In this document: one piece after another, positions 11,081-21,939 of the stretch
How positions within the stretch are numbered: the first letter of the stretch is position 1
How the letters are laid out: the number at the start of each line of letters is the position of its first letter
Assembly: GCA_963383645.1 (NCBI GenBank)
Contig: OY726571.1
Coordinates: forward strand, 24,182,116 to 24,246,115
DNA length: 64,000 bases
Reading direction: 5' to 3'
From: Muscardinus avellanarius
Lineage: Eukaryota; Chordata; Mammalia; Rodentia; Gliridae
The notes under the pieces: generated by a model
What the model was told of the DNA's origin: nothing
The model's input: only the letters and a program-made list of their open reading frames with translations
Database searches by the model: none
Made by a program: the position numbers and the translations under genes

Positions 11081-11434
11081 TTGCTGGGTCAAGGCAATGA
11101 GAATGCAGACTGAAACAGGCATATCGTGTTTCCATTCCTATCTTTTGAGGAATCTGCATACAGATCTCCATAATGGCTATACTAATTTATACTTCCAACA
11201 GCATATGAGGGCTCCTATTTCCCCACATCATCACCAGCATTTATTATTGTTTTTATTTTTTATGATTGCCATTCTAAGTGGAAGTAGATATAATCAGTGT
11301 AGTTTTGATTTTTATTTCTCAAATTGCTAATGATGTTGAATAATATTTTATGCATTTATTGTTCATTTTTATGTCTTATTTTGAGAAGAGTATATTCAGT
11401 TCAATTGCACATTATTAGATGGGATTTATTTTTA

Positions 11435-11995
11435 CTATTAAGCTGGAACTTTTATTTCTACTCTTCAGCTCTACTGTTTGATGATAGTATTGTCTGAGTT
11501 ATAATATCAGATATTTCTGTTGTTAAATTAGCCTTGCTGTATTGTCTATACTAGTAGACTTTGACCTTTTGGTAAAAATTTGTTCCCATCTATTAAAAGA
11601 AATATATTCAATTATGTGAATTATTTTAGATTATGCTCATATATTTTATCTTCCTTGTCAACTAACTACATTTCTCTAACCTATGCTTACTTCTTTATCT
11701 TCAAAAAACACTGCTTTAGCAAAATCATTTCAACAAGTATTTGAGATTACTGAGAAAATTATGCAATGTTATCTCTTTTTTATAATACTTATAGGCATAT
11801 TTTCCTGCTTTTGTTAAAAACTTAGAAATGTTATTGTCTGAAAAAAATTAAATTTTTATTTAATTATTAAAACTGTCTTCATATTTCATGTATTTTGGGT
11901 AATGTTTGGAAATTATTTTGCAAACAGATATTACAATGTAAAGTGTTAATATTCATATCTTAGAAAATTCTATTATTCTAATGTTTTTTTGTAGG
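11435..11995. other. No recognised feature
   Basis: AT-rich; may continue the degraded L1 but I cannot align it with confidence. Confidence 0.4.
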
Positions 11996-11997
11996 CT

Positions 11998-12180
11998 TTT
12001 TTTTTTTTTTTTTTTTTTTTGCACTGGAGATTAAACCCAGAGGCACTCTACTACTGAGATACATCTCTAGCACCACCCTACCTCCCTTTTTTTACTTTTT
12101 CTCTTTGGATCCAGAGTTTTACTAATTTGCCTATGCTAGTTTCAGTCCTCTTGCTTCAGTATCCACAGTAGCTAGGATCA
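11998..12180 (-). repeat. B1-dID-type SINE, old and truncated
   Basis: A 23-base poly-T at 11998-12020, ID half 'gagattaaacccagaggcactc', then a strongly decayed B1 half ending at 'tagctaggatcactg'. Confidence 0.8.
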
Positions 12181-12181
12181 C

Positions 12182-13635
12182 TGAAATGTGATCTTAAATT
12201 ATCTTAAACCAAATATGTACTTCCCCACTTACCAAAATGATTGCCACTTCAAAATAGGTAAAATAATTTTGTCTATCTTTCTCATAAATCAGATGAGAAA
12301 ATCAAGCAGTCGTTTGCCAAAGTCACATGTGTTGACATTCCCACCTGGGCTTAATTCAGGTCTTAAAGTTCTTGATACTTGTCATGGAGTTTTTCTTTCT
12401 ATGGCTTCGTAGTGGTTACTAGTGCTTACCTCTTTGGAAATGTTGCACCGGAACTGAGATAGATTGGCCTGGTAAATTTAAGATATTGACCCTGGTGAAT
12501 GCTCTAGAAAGTTTCCTGGGTAGAAAAAAAAAAAGCCTAATAAGGGCTGTAGAATTGTCTCCTCTATTCTACTCATTTAGAGTGTATAGTACGTAGTAGT
12601 TAATCTACATTATGTTATCATGCATTTACACAACACGATGGTTAATACATTTGAGGAAGGAAGAGGAAATACTAGTCCTGGGAAAATGCAGACACATTCT
12701 TTAAAGATGTGTCTCCCAAATCATGAAAAGCGGTCTCCTTTGTCATTGACATAGACAAAGGAAATAAAGAATAAGAGACCCACATCAGATGTGTTTAGAT
12801 AAGGGACTCAGGGCTGGTTTCACTTAGAGAAAACTGGTGACCCAGGGGGAAGCTGCTTTGTTGTTTTCATGACTGTTTTGTTTTGGTTTCCCTCAGAGTG
12901 GGGAGATGCAGTTATTTAATTGAAGAGCCCTGTCGAGATAACATTTAGCCACAAGCTGCGATATTTCATAGTAGTTAACAGAGAGCCTGAGAATCATCAG
13001 AACTAAAGACAACACCTGTTTTCACCACTTATTGACAGGCAAAGGTTGTTCTGCAGGTTCCTCCTGCCATCTTTACTCTGCATTAAGATTTTGGAAGAAA
13101 GATTGACAAACACATTACTTAGAGATTAGGTGTAAACTCGAAAGGATTTAGAAGGTCAGAGGCACAATTTCTGTTCAGTTTTCCATGGTTTTCTACTTAC
13201 GTTACAGCAAGAATGGAATACAGGATTCTAGTCTGAAAAATTTACAAAGTACTAGAGAAAAAAAAAAGAAAATGTCTTCCTCAGTTCAAGTAGGATTTTT
13301 GGCCTTGCTAAATGTGTGTCCATATCCTTTTTCTTTCCTATGAATGTATAAATGTGATGGGTTTTGTTTTACTCTTTATTGTTTAACATGTATTAAGTGC
13401 TACAGTATTTGCATTTTTATTTATGGCTGTATCTTAGCAACTATTCATATATGTACCTTTATTAGTATTAAGATGATACTTGAATCTAAAATATATTTTA
13501 GATTTAAATTAAAATGTAAAATACATTTTAGAGTGCAAGTAAATCAAGTAGGCATGTTGACTATTTACCATATAACACTATAGGTTTTATAGCTATACTA
13601 GCATGGATTGTTATATTTTTGCATATAAATATAAC
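12182..13635. other. Repeat-poor region, no gene recognised
   Basis: About 1.45 kb without a nameable repeat. Base composition between 12420 and 13250 is more even than its surroundings. It contains a 9-bp-arm inverted repeat with SOX-like half-sites (12736-12762). The small open frames (74 and 79 codons) are not gene-like. Confidence 0.5.
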
Positions 13636-13637
13636 CT

Positions 13638-14097
13638 GATTTTTAAAATTTTATTTATATATGGAACATATTGAAAATGGTATACATTTAGACTGTGCTT
13701 GGTGCCCAACCCCCATCTCCTTCCCCCCTCCCAACAATGAGTGTCCAGGTTAACCATGCTATATTCATACTTTTACACATATTTGGATGCAGCTCCTCCA
13801 TTAATCAACCCCAGCCTTCTTCCTCTCCTACCCTTCCGTTCTAACTTTGCTGAGGTTTCCCCTCCATTATTTGGAGTCCCTCTGGTATCCCCAACACCCT
13901 AGTTTGGGCTAGAGAAAACATATGTCCTGTCTCCTTCTGTGCTTGGCTAGTCTCACTTAATATAATGTTCTCCAGATCTTTCCATATTCTTGTGAATGAC
14001 ATGATTTTGTTCTTCTTTATAGCTGAATAGAATTCCATTGTGTGTATTTCCCATGATTTTGCAATCCATTCATTTGTTGATGGAGACCTACCTGCAT
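13638..14097 (-). mobile_element. L1 LINE 3' end, 5'-truncated
   Basis: Compact L1 of the same subfamily as the copy at 51532-51969: shared 3' UTR phrases include, on the plus strand here, 'gtatacatttagactgtgc', 'aacaatgagtgtccagg' and 'tttggagtccctctggtat'. Flanked by near-duplicate 'cctgatttttaaa' (13636 region) and 'cctgcatttttaaa' (14091 region). Carries only the last ORF2 codons. Confidence 0.9.
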
Positions 14098-14099
14098 TT

Positions 14100-14735
14100 T
14101 TAAAGGAATAGTCTATAATTGTTCACTGTAACATCTTATATACTTATGTAAAATGAGGCTACTTAGTGAAAATTAATCTATTTATGTAAAATTAATTTAC
14201 CTACTTAGTTAAAATTAACTAGTTTTATATATTATATAAGTATAAATACACAAATGCCTTAATGTTAATTACCTTTTAACAGCTAGAACTATTTATGATA
14301 TTTCTTGTTATGTTAAAGACAACCTACCAGTTTTTTATCATTAGTACTCTTAACTTAAATATTAGTAGTCAGTAGTAATAGCAACCTTATTGTTTTGTTG
14401 CAAATATAGATAAAAATTCTGGAAAGTTCTTACAATATTATGTACAATCAATAGGAAAAGAGGGAGGAGGGCTATTGACTGCAACATTTAGGCATTCATT
14501 AAATCCTATGTGATATTTGAGGCTGAAGGGAAAGGTAGGTAAAATGGTGTTATCATTGAGCCATATAAAATCACAAAACACTACTATTAATAATAAGAGT
14601 AATAGAATTTTCTTTCTTAACACTTCATCTCTTCTAGTATGCTTTGATAACGGGGACACTAAAACAATTACTTTGAATCACATGCATAAGAGTTTGGGTT
14701 GTGCTCTGACATGAGAAAAGTGCTAGATGGAAATT
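14100..14735. other. No recognised feature
   Basis: AT-rich, with partial internal repetition of 'aaattaatctatttatgtaa'-like units around 14165-14225. No coding signal. Confidence 0.4.
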
Positions 14736-14739
14736 GTAC

Positions 14740-15180
14740 ATGTACATGGGTGTCTCAGCATTCTCACGGCTATAATTCAAGACAACCGACCCCACAGATT
14801 AGAGAAAGGAAGGTTTATTTGTTTATGGTTTTTTGGAAATCTTGGAGTTCAGTCCATGAGACCCAGATGTGAAGCTGAGCTCAGGCCATGGAGGTGGGAA
14901 GCAGAGAGAGAGAGACCACACAGGCTCTGCTCCTCACATCACAGAAGCCAGATGCAAAAAGCCAACAAGCAAGGGATTCAGAGACAAAAGCATAATCTCT
15001 AAGGCCATACCCCAGGGACTGACCTTCTCTAGCCACACACCCCAGCCAAAGTTACCACCCAGATAAAGCCACTACAGTCGATTTATCTACTGATGATATT
15101 TCAATCCTCATAACTATATCACCCCTGAGCATAAATACCTGAGGTCTTCAGAGGGTATGCTATAGCTAACTATGACAACA
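14740..15180 (-). mobile_element. MaLR-family LTR (MST-like)
   Basis: Reverse-strand LTR. On the plus strand: 'aggaaggtttatttgttta', 'cagtccatgagacccag', 'gaagcagagagagagagac', 'cataccccagggactgac' and 'gttaccacccagataa'. No internal retroviral region adjoins it. Related copies are at 54690 and probably 58690. Confidence 0.8.
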
Positions 15181-15182
15181 AA

Positions 15183-15201
15183 AATACATACATATATACA
15201 T

Positions 15202-15236
<35 letters not shown>

Positions 15237-15252
15237 CATACATACATATATT
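15183..15252 (+). repeat. (TACA)n/(AC)n/(TA)n compound microsatellite
   Basis: Alternating purine-pyrimidine tract: 'tacatacatatatacata', (CA)n, (TA)n about 11 units, then 'catacatacatat'. Confidence 0.95.
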
Positions 15253-15254
15253 TA

Positions 15255-16085
15255 TGGCATGAATGTATACATATATATTTCATTATATAAAATAGTTGAT
15301 TTGTGTTTCATCTGACTTTGAATTCCATCTTTACGGGAACTACTTCTTACTGTTTCTACCAATTCTGCGCTGCTGTTCCTCATGTTCAAACTTCACCAAC
15401 AGTGAGGTGAGTTTGCAAACTTTCAGACAACAGGGACAGTCAGATTTTTATTTTGATAATTAAGTATTAGAATATATTTTAAACATTTCAAATGCATACA
15501 AATATATTGGCAATATTTCTTTTTTTACTTTAAAGATAAAAGCATAATTTAATGTAATTCAAGATACCTAGCCCTTACAATATACCACGCCTTATTTGAA
15601 TTCTTCTCTCTTTTCTAGGTCAGTAAGCATTATCCTAAATATGATGTAATTGTATTATTCAATCACTTAAATGTCTTTTGATTTTGAATACTTTGTTTCC
15701 TGTGATAGAGAAGATTTTTTATTGTCTCATTTTAATGCAGTCAAGTTCTTCAATCTCCTTTTTGTGACTCTCACTACTTTCTTTGGCAGGGTGAGGGGAT
15801 AATTTTCACATGAGACATGGGTAGGAACTATGATGATGAAGTGTTTAAATAAAGAATAGAGTAGATAAGCAAATGTATAAGGGAAAGAGAAGCTAAATTC
15901 TTCTTCATTGGAAAAAGGAGTTAATATGGCAAGGAAGAAAACTAGAGTGATTATTATGTTAGAACTAGAGATTTCAATGTTAATTCATATTGTTGTAATA
16001 AATAAATATAGATGTAAAATCGAGGTAGACATAAATATGTTAAATGCATATAAACATGTAAATACTAAGTAAGTACTTACTTAGT
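15255..16085. other. No recognised feature
   Basis: No repeat or gene I can name. Confidence 0.4.
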
Positions 16086-16089
16086 TTTC

Positions 16090-16560
16090 CAGTGGGGAAT
16101 AGTGACAGACACCACATTAAGTGATCACCAGTCATGGGGCAAAGTGAAACTGTGGGGAATTTGACAGGACACAATGAGAACCTGGGATACCTTCTTTAGT
16201 ATTCCTTCCCAAAATACATCAAATAAATCACATGGTACCACAGACAAACCCAAATTGACATAAAACGACAGCCCTGCTATCTTCAGAAGAATCAACATCA
16301 TGAAAATCAAGAACAATCTAGGACCTAACGGACAATGGCAATTTAATATAATGCATAATGTGAACTAGATCATTGTCTCCTCACAAATATTTGGGGTGCC
16401 TAATGGTGAAACTCAGTGAGCTTTGGGGGTTCAATGGTGGCAATGAATGTGTGTTCATATCCCAAGCTGGGCTTCTGTATTGTGGTTTTGTAGGAACTTG
16501 GTGTTCCTACATCCAGGGCGATGGTGTGTCATGTTAGCAACTTAATTTAATATTAAATCT
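16090..16560 (+). repeat. Probable old interspersed repeat, family unidentified
   Basis: Sequence style ('tgaaaatcaagaacaatc', 'caatggcaatttaatataat', 'gattgtctcctcacaaat'-like, 'gtggttttgtaggaactt') resembles a medium-reiteration mammalian repeat I have seen but cannot name. The 63-codon minus-strand frame inside it is not gene-like. Confidence 0.35.
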
Positions 16561-16883
16561 TTCAGGCAAAAAAATTCTTTATAAGTATTTGCAACTATTC
16601 TGAAGATCAAGATTGTTTTGAAATAATGTAACAGAAGAAATACCCATGAGGCTACTAATTTTGTACTACATTCCCCATTTAGAAATATTTATATAACTAC
16701 CAACACAATATCCCTGACAAATTACTCTCAAAGCTGAGGAAAATAACTTTTTTTCTCTGTGATAAAATTGATGTGTGTACAGCCTATGTAAGGAGCATAA
16801 CATCATACATCTCTATGAGTGTCATATACCTCTGGCAGCTAGGAAGTTCCAAGAAAGACGCTATGATCATTGAATACAAAATT

Positions 16884-17098
16884 CTTTTCTGTGTATATGG
16901 TACTGGGGGTGGAACCCAGGGGCTTTTCTACCTCCAGGCTATACTCTCAGACCTATTATATATTTTATTTGGAAAAAGGGTCTCACTAAGTTGCTGAGAG
17001 CCTCACTTAGTAGCTGAGGCTGGCTTCGAACCTGTGCGATCCTCCTGTCTCAGCCTCCCAAGCACTGGGATCACAAGCGTGCGGCACCATGCCCAGCT
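16884..17098 (-). repeat. B1-dID-type SINE, full-length
   Basis: Flanked by 'tgaatacaaaatt' (16871-16883) and 'tgaattcaaaatt' (17099-17111), one mismatch. Unlike the short subfamily it keeps the complete B1 joint 'tctcactaagttgctgagag', but shares the ID-half wording 'acctccaggctatactctc'. Confidence 0.93.
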
Positions 17099-17210
17099 TG
17101 AATTCAAAATTATTTACTACGTATTTTCTGTATAGTTTATCCTTCCACTCTTTTATCTGTTTCTTTGTTTTTAATGTGAATTTAAACTTTTAAAATTTAT
17201 TGCTTCTGTC

Positions 17211-17412
17211 CAGGCATGGTAGTGCATACTTGTAATCCCCCCGCTTGGGAAGCAGAGACAGGAGGATCGCACAGGTTTGCAACCAGACTTGCTGGCTTAA
17301 GAGACCCTGCTTCCAAAAATGAAAATATAAAATAGGTCTTGGAGTATAGCCTGGAGGTAGAAGGGTTCCATCCCCAGTACCAACAAAAAAAAAAAAAAGA
17401 AAAGAAAAAAAG
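17211..17412 (+). repeat. B1-dID-type SINE, short subfamily
   Basis: Perfect 14-bp duplication 'ttattgcttctgtc' at 17197-17210 and 17413-17426. Contains the short joint 'cttgctggcttaagagaccc' and keeps a near-normal B box 'gggttccatcccc'. A-rich tail with 'aaaag' units. Confidence 0.95.
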
Positions 17413-17427
17413 TTATTGCTTCTGTCA

Positions 17428-17935
17428 ATTTCAAACACATTTCTTCCTGCTAAGTTTAATATACTTATTAATCATAGCTAATAATATTAGTGTTTTCCCC
17501 TGTTATCCTCCTTCTTTCTCCCTCTAGAGCTATGTACATTGTCACTATTCAACAAATGGCTGTGTAAATATACCATTTTTCTTTGCAGCAAAATCACACA
17601 GCATGTGAACTTATAAATTTCAATTTAAGACATGAATTTTTAGCACTAGTTATAGATGTTTATGCATTTTTTGAGACTCAAGTATAAAGATGGTAGGCTA
17701 GGTGGCAAAGGCTGGTCCAGGTTTGGCGATTGTAAATATAAATAATAGGCATACACTGCACAGAGAATGGATGCATATCCTGAATCACTATATGTTGGCC
17801 GGCAATTCCAGAGGCTCATGGTCAACAGCAAGGAATATGTTGGCTTACAGGAGCGCAGAAAGCACAGACACCGTTACCACTTTAGCTACTGCATCCCCTC
17901 ACTTGGGTTTACCTTGTCATTTAAAACCATTCTTG
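17428..17935. other. No recognised feature
   Basis: Unique-looking sequence. The 60-86-codon overlapping frames near 17646-17962 run partly into the next SINE and are not supported as genes. Confidence 0.4.
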
Positions 17936-17936
17936 G

Positions 17937-18385
17937 CCAGGCATGGTGACTCACACCTGTAATCCTAGTACTTGGGAAGCTGAGACAGGAGGATTGCAGA
18001 TTTATAGCCAGCCTCAGCAGCTTAGTAAGTCCCTCCACATCTTAGTAAAACTCTATTTCAATAATAATGACAATACTAATAACAATATTAATAGCTTGGT
18101 GTGGTGGTGCACGCTTGTAATCCCAGTATTTAGGAAGCTGAGACAGGAGGATAGTTCAGGTTCGAAGCCATCCTCAGCTACTTAGTAAGGCTCTCAGCAA
18201 CTTAGACCCTGTTTCCAAATAAAAACATAAAATAGTCCAGGAGTGTAGCCCAGAGGTAGAAGGACCTTTAATTCCATCCTCAGTACTATATATACAAAAA
18301 AATAATAATAAAATAAGGCTGAGGGTGAAGCTCAGCAGTAAAATGCCCCTGGGTTCAATTACCAGTACTACAAAAATAATACAAT
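17937..18385 (+). repeat. Outer dimeric SINE split by an inserted SINE
   Basis: The B1 half occupies 17937-18065 and ends in an AT-rich linker; the matching ID half 'ggctgagggtgaagctcag' to 'gggttcaattaccagtac' appears only at 18318-18372. A complete second SINE (about 18091-18295) lies in the linker. Confidence 0.9.
18091..18295 (+). repeat. Inner B1-dID-type SINE nested in a SINE
   Basis: Complete dimer from 'agcttggtgtggtggtgc' through 'ccatcctcagtactatata'. It sits in the A/T-rich linker of the outer element; 'aataataat'-type sequence on both sides is consistent with a duplication, though low complexity makes this uncertain. Confidence 0.9.
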
Positions 18386-18389
18386 TTTA

Positions 18390-18960
18390 AAAATAAAACT
18401 ATTCTGTGTCTCAGGTACTGGTTTCCCTGCTTATACTGAATTTCTGGCTTGTAGCTTTCAAAGCCCTGACCTATCAAGAAATGGGAGCCTTGAACACAGG
18501 AAATAAAACTGCAGAATATTTTTTTATGTAGTAATTTAGATAACATGGGTAATAGAGGGCTTGCAGATTTGGGGATGGGGGAAGGCACGTTTAACAAGGC
18601 ACAAGGCTGACAGTCACGACATTATTATAACAGAGAATAAGTAAGGAAAGAGCCTCTCTTGGTACTTCATATTAAAAGTCTTCTAATTCAAGATTCATAC
18701 CTGAATGAAATTTTTAACTTGTGCATAAATTTGCATATGATTATACAATCTCTTTTTTTTTAATCTGCTTTACTGATTGGTCAGGATTTATCTGGAAGGC
18801 AAGATGTTATAAGATACTATTTTGGTATCTGTTTAAGAAAAATAAAATCCGTGGTAATCTTATTTATAAAGTTTTATCTCACAAATTTATATCTCCTTTT
18901 TAACACCTCTTTCTATATTTCTGTGTGTCAGCTTTGATCTATCTTGGTTTCTCCACTGAG
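18390..18960. other. No recognised feature
   Basis: No nameable repeat. The 80-codon minus-strand frame (18355-18597) overlaps the SINE end and lacks any domain. Confidence 0.4.
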
Positions 18961-18962
18961 AG

Positions 18963-18969
18963 GCACACA

Positions 18970-19006
<37 letters not shown>
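18963..19006 (+). repeat. (AC)n microsatellite
   Basis: (CA) run with an internal 'gcgc' near its start. Confidence 0.97.
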
Positions 19007-19008
<2 letters not shown>

Positions 19009-19009
19009 A

Positions 19010-21105
19010 CACATGAATAGGTATGACTGAGGTGCACGGGTTGCTCAAAATAGAAGAGATAGCAGTAATTAAGGATCGAAAAAGACTAGAGTAGAAAAAG
19101 AATACAATAAAAAATGAATATGAAAAATTTGAGTTACCAAGGTTAAAACTAAGTTGAGGAAAATTCACTAGCAGAAAGGTGAAATCCAAGATTCATTTTT
19201 CTAATCTATCTCAACCAAATGAAACGGGATGTATCATGTCCTTTAGGCTCTTTATCCTGCTTCTCATTTTAGCAATAATTTATTCATGAGTCTTTGAGCC
19301 TTTTTTTTTTCATCATTTAAATGTATCATGTCTTGACAGTTTTTTTTTTCTCTCTTCAGGCTCATCTTACTCCTTTGTAATTTATTTAAGTATTTTAGTG
19401 TTTTAGAGGATTGTGGATTAATGATGCATTTAAACTGCTTTTGAATGACCTTAGGCTAGGTAAATTACTGAGGTAGCACCAGCCAGGGATATTTATTTTC
19501 ATGGCAGTAAGCTTTTACTCTCTTGTTTAACCACATGGCACACAAAGTAACTGACTGGCTTGCTTAAAATATATTCTGTGAGAGTTACAAACAAATTTTA
19601 TTAAGAGGGAAATAACTCTTTATAATCTTAGTCCTCCTATAGGCAATATTTAATTCTATTTCTCACTATGATTGAGCGACTTTATCTTGGCTATTAACAG
19701 TACAGGCTTGAAAGGAAGTATATCCCAGAATATTTCTGTCCTCGGGCCCCATAGTTGAGCTCTCTGCAATTCACAATCACACATGCAGAAATAAATGTAT
19801 TAAAGAAACCATGGGTGTTTCTTTCCCTGGGACTTTCACATATGCTACTAGCAGAGTTCTTTCCAGAGTAACAAACAGCCCTAGGAAGTATTTGCCGGTC
19901 AAGCTTAGGAGGAAGCCTTTCTATGGCTCCTGCCACACCTGATTTGCAGGCCATGACCTGGAGGTGGGAACATTTTGTAGTGTGCCCTGCTGAATTTTAC
20001 ACTAGGAACTGATTTGCAGTAGAAAGGCACTTAGGTGAGAAAAAGAGAAATCAATTTACTTGTCAAAATATTTTCTCTTATATTGTACCAATACAATAGA
20101 TTTTTGTCTCATAAAGTATTATATTCCAGCATCACCAAGATGAGCATTTATTCCCTTGTTTCTTCTCATGTTGCAATTTACATCCTAAAAAATGGTATTT
20201 TTCAAAATCATCTGAACATGTATTTTTTTCTTGTCAACGCCCTAATTTACTCTATCTAAAAAATTCATATATTTATAGAAAATACATGCAACCAAATTAC
20301 TGAGAAATGGCTATTGGTATCTTTCTTGAGCAAATGTAAGGACACTTACTGATCATGATCATAGTAATCCATATTGTCTTCTAGTGACAACTTGCTTGTC
20401 AATACTCTGGGGGAATTGTGATTCAAGAAACTCTATTGGGCTACAGGGGTGGCTCAGGAGTAGCGTGCATGTTTAACATGCACTAAAACGTCTAGAACAT
20501 CTCAGGAAAGTCAGGAGGGGAAAGGGGCCATTATGATTAAAGGAGTGAGCCTACTGAGGATTTTATGTTTTAAGAAACAAGTGGGCCCTGAAAAGTGAAG
20601 ATAAAAATCATAAAGTTTCTAGATTTTAAAACTTTAATCCCCACTCCCTTTTTAATTTGTGTTCTTTTTTATCTAGTCTTTGTTTTTCCTATCCTACTTC
20701 ATCTTGAGATGGCCTGCATGTTCCCTTGACCATGTATCCCTCACTTTCTTAAGTAAACTTCTCTTTGTCTCTCTTAAATAAAAGGTTAAAATAAGGAAAC
20801 AAAGAATTACTAGGATAATGAATTAAAAAATGAAATTACTAATTAGAGGTTGACAAAATGGAAAAAGCAAACACAAATGAAATTACTAAAGTACATATTA
20901 TTTAGTCCAATTTGTGTCAGTGACCAATGTTATGTTAAAAGTTAACAATTTATGCACTAAATATGAAATACCAGTAATAGAAAGCAAAGTTGAAATTAAT
21001 AAATATTTTCCTAATAAATGTACTTTTTAAAAGTTTAAACGAATCATTAAAAACAAATGAACAAAAAACCTTTTTAGTTTCATGTATTGGTTTAAAGTAT
21101 TGGAA
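19010..21105. other. Repeat-poor region, no gene recognised
   Basis: About 2.1 kb with no complete repeat. A tRNA-like ID scrap may lie at 20438-20490 ('ggctcaggagtagcgtgcat'-like). Open frames of 60-86 codons have no domain. Confidence 0.45.
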
Positions 21106-21108
21106 AAA

Positions 21109-21312
21109 GCTGGGCATAGTGGTGTATGCTTTTAAACCCAGTACTTGGGAGGCTTAGACAGGAGGATTACACAAGTTCAAAGCCAGCTTCAGCAGCTTAG
21201 TGAGTCTCTCAGTAATTTAATGAAACCCTGTTTCCAAATAAAATATAAAATACGTCTGGGAGTGTAGTCTGGAGGTAGAAAGCCCCTAGGTTCCATCCTC
21301 ACTACCACAAAT
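21109..21312 (+). repeat. B1-dID-type dimeric SINE
   Basis: Full dimer: 'gctgggcatagtggtgtatg', 'agcagcttagtgagtctctc', 'tacgtctgggagtgtag', 'ggttccatcctcactacc'. It keeps the long B1 joint but has the 'gtctgggagtgtag' ID wording, intermediate between subfamilies. Confidence 0.92.
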
Positions 21313-21314
21313 AT

Positions 21315-21935
21315 ACATTGGTAAAGATGCCATTATGAGAATAGCACTAATATATTGTAAAGAAAATTGCTTACAAGCTAGATTTTTATCCCCAAACCAG
21401 ATGTTCTGTGTCAATTATGATGTGCAGTTTAAATTTATTACTCTGAGATTTGTCCTCATTTGTGCCTATTGCAGTGACAACATTTGAAACAATTCAAATA
21501 TTCCATACAATATTCTTCAATTTACCTGAAAATGTAGCATCTTGATGAAACTCATGTTAAATTGACTTTACAACCACCCTCAGATGCATGTTGACAATAG
21601 TAATTATAAGCTAGAAAGAATTAATGATGATTAGCAGAGAACAAAATTAATTTTGAATATGTAGTATCTTAAATTATATGATATAATTATGAATTTTTAT
21701 TAATAAAGCTAAAATATACATAAAATCTTAAACTGATCCAAACCTGAATAATTCTTTTAAAAATGGATATTTTAAAAGGATACCTCTAAACAGAAATAAA
21801 CTATGCAAAATATACTATAAAAGTAATATACCCATAAAACACATGGGTATTAAAAAATAAAATATTAGCAGGTTCCCAAGTAATACACAAATCAGTTTTA
21901 GACTACTATCTAGCCTTTATGGATCAAGATAAAAT
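21315..21935. other. No recognised feature
   Basis: Very AT-rich; nothing I can name. Confidence 0.4.
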
Positions 21936-21939
21936 CTTT

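Larger units (their letters stand above)
10015..11430 (-). mobile_element. L1 LINE, 5'-truncated and interrupted
   Basis: Minus-strand L1 3' UTR and ORF2 end (10070-10350), continuing at 10612-10758 and again at 11085-11430 ('gaatctgcatacagatctcc', 'ttgctaatgatgttgaata'). It is split by a SINE and by a MaLR LTR. Frames are broken and no intact protein remains. Confidence 0.88.
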
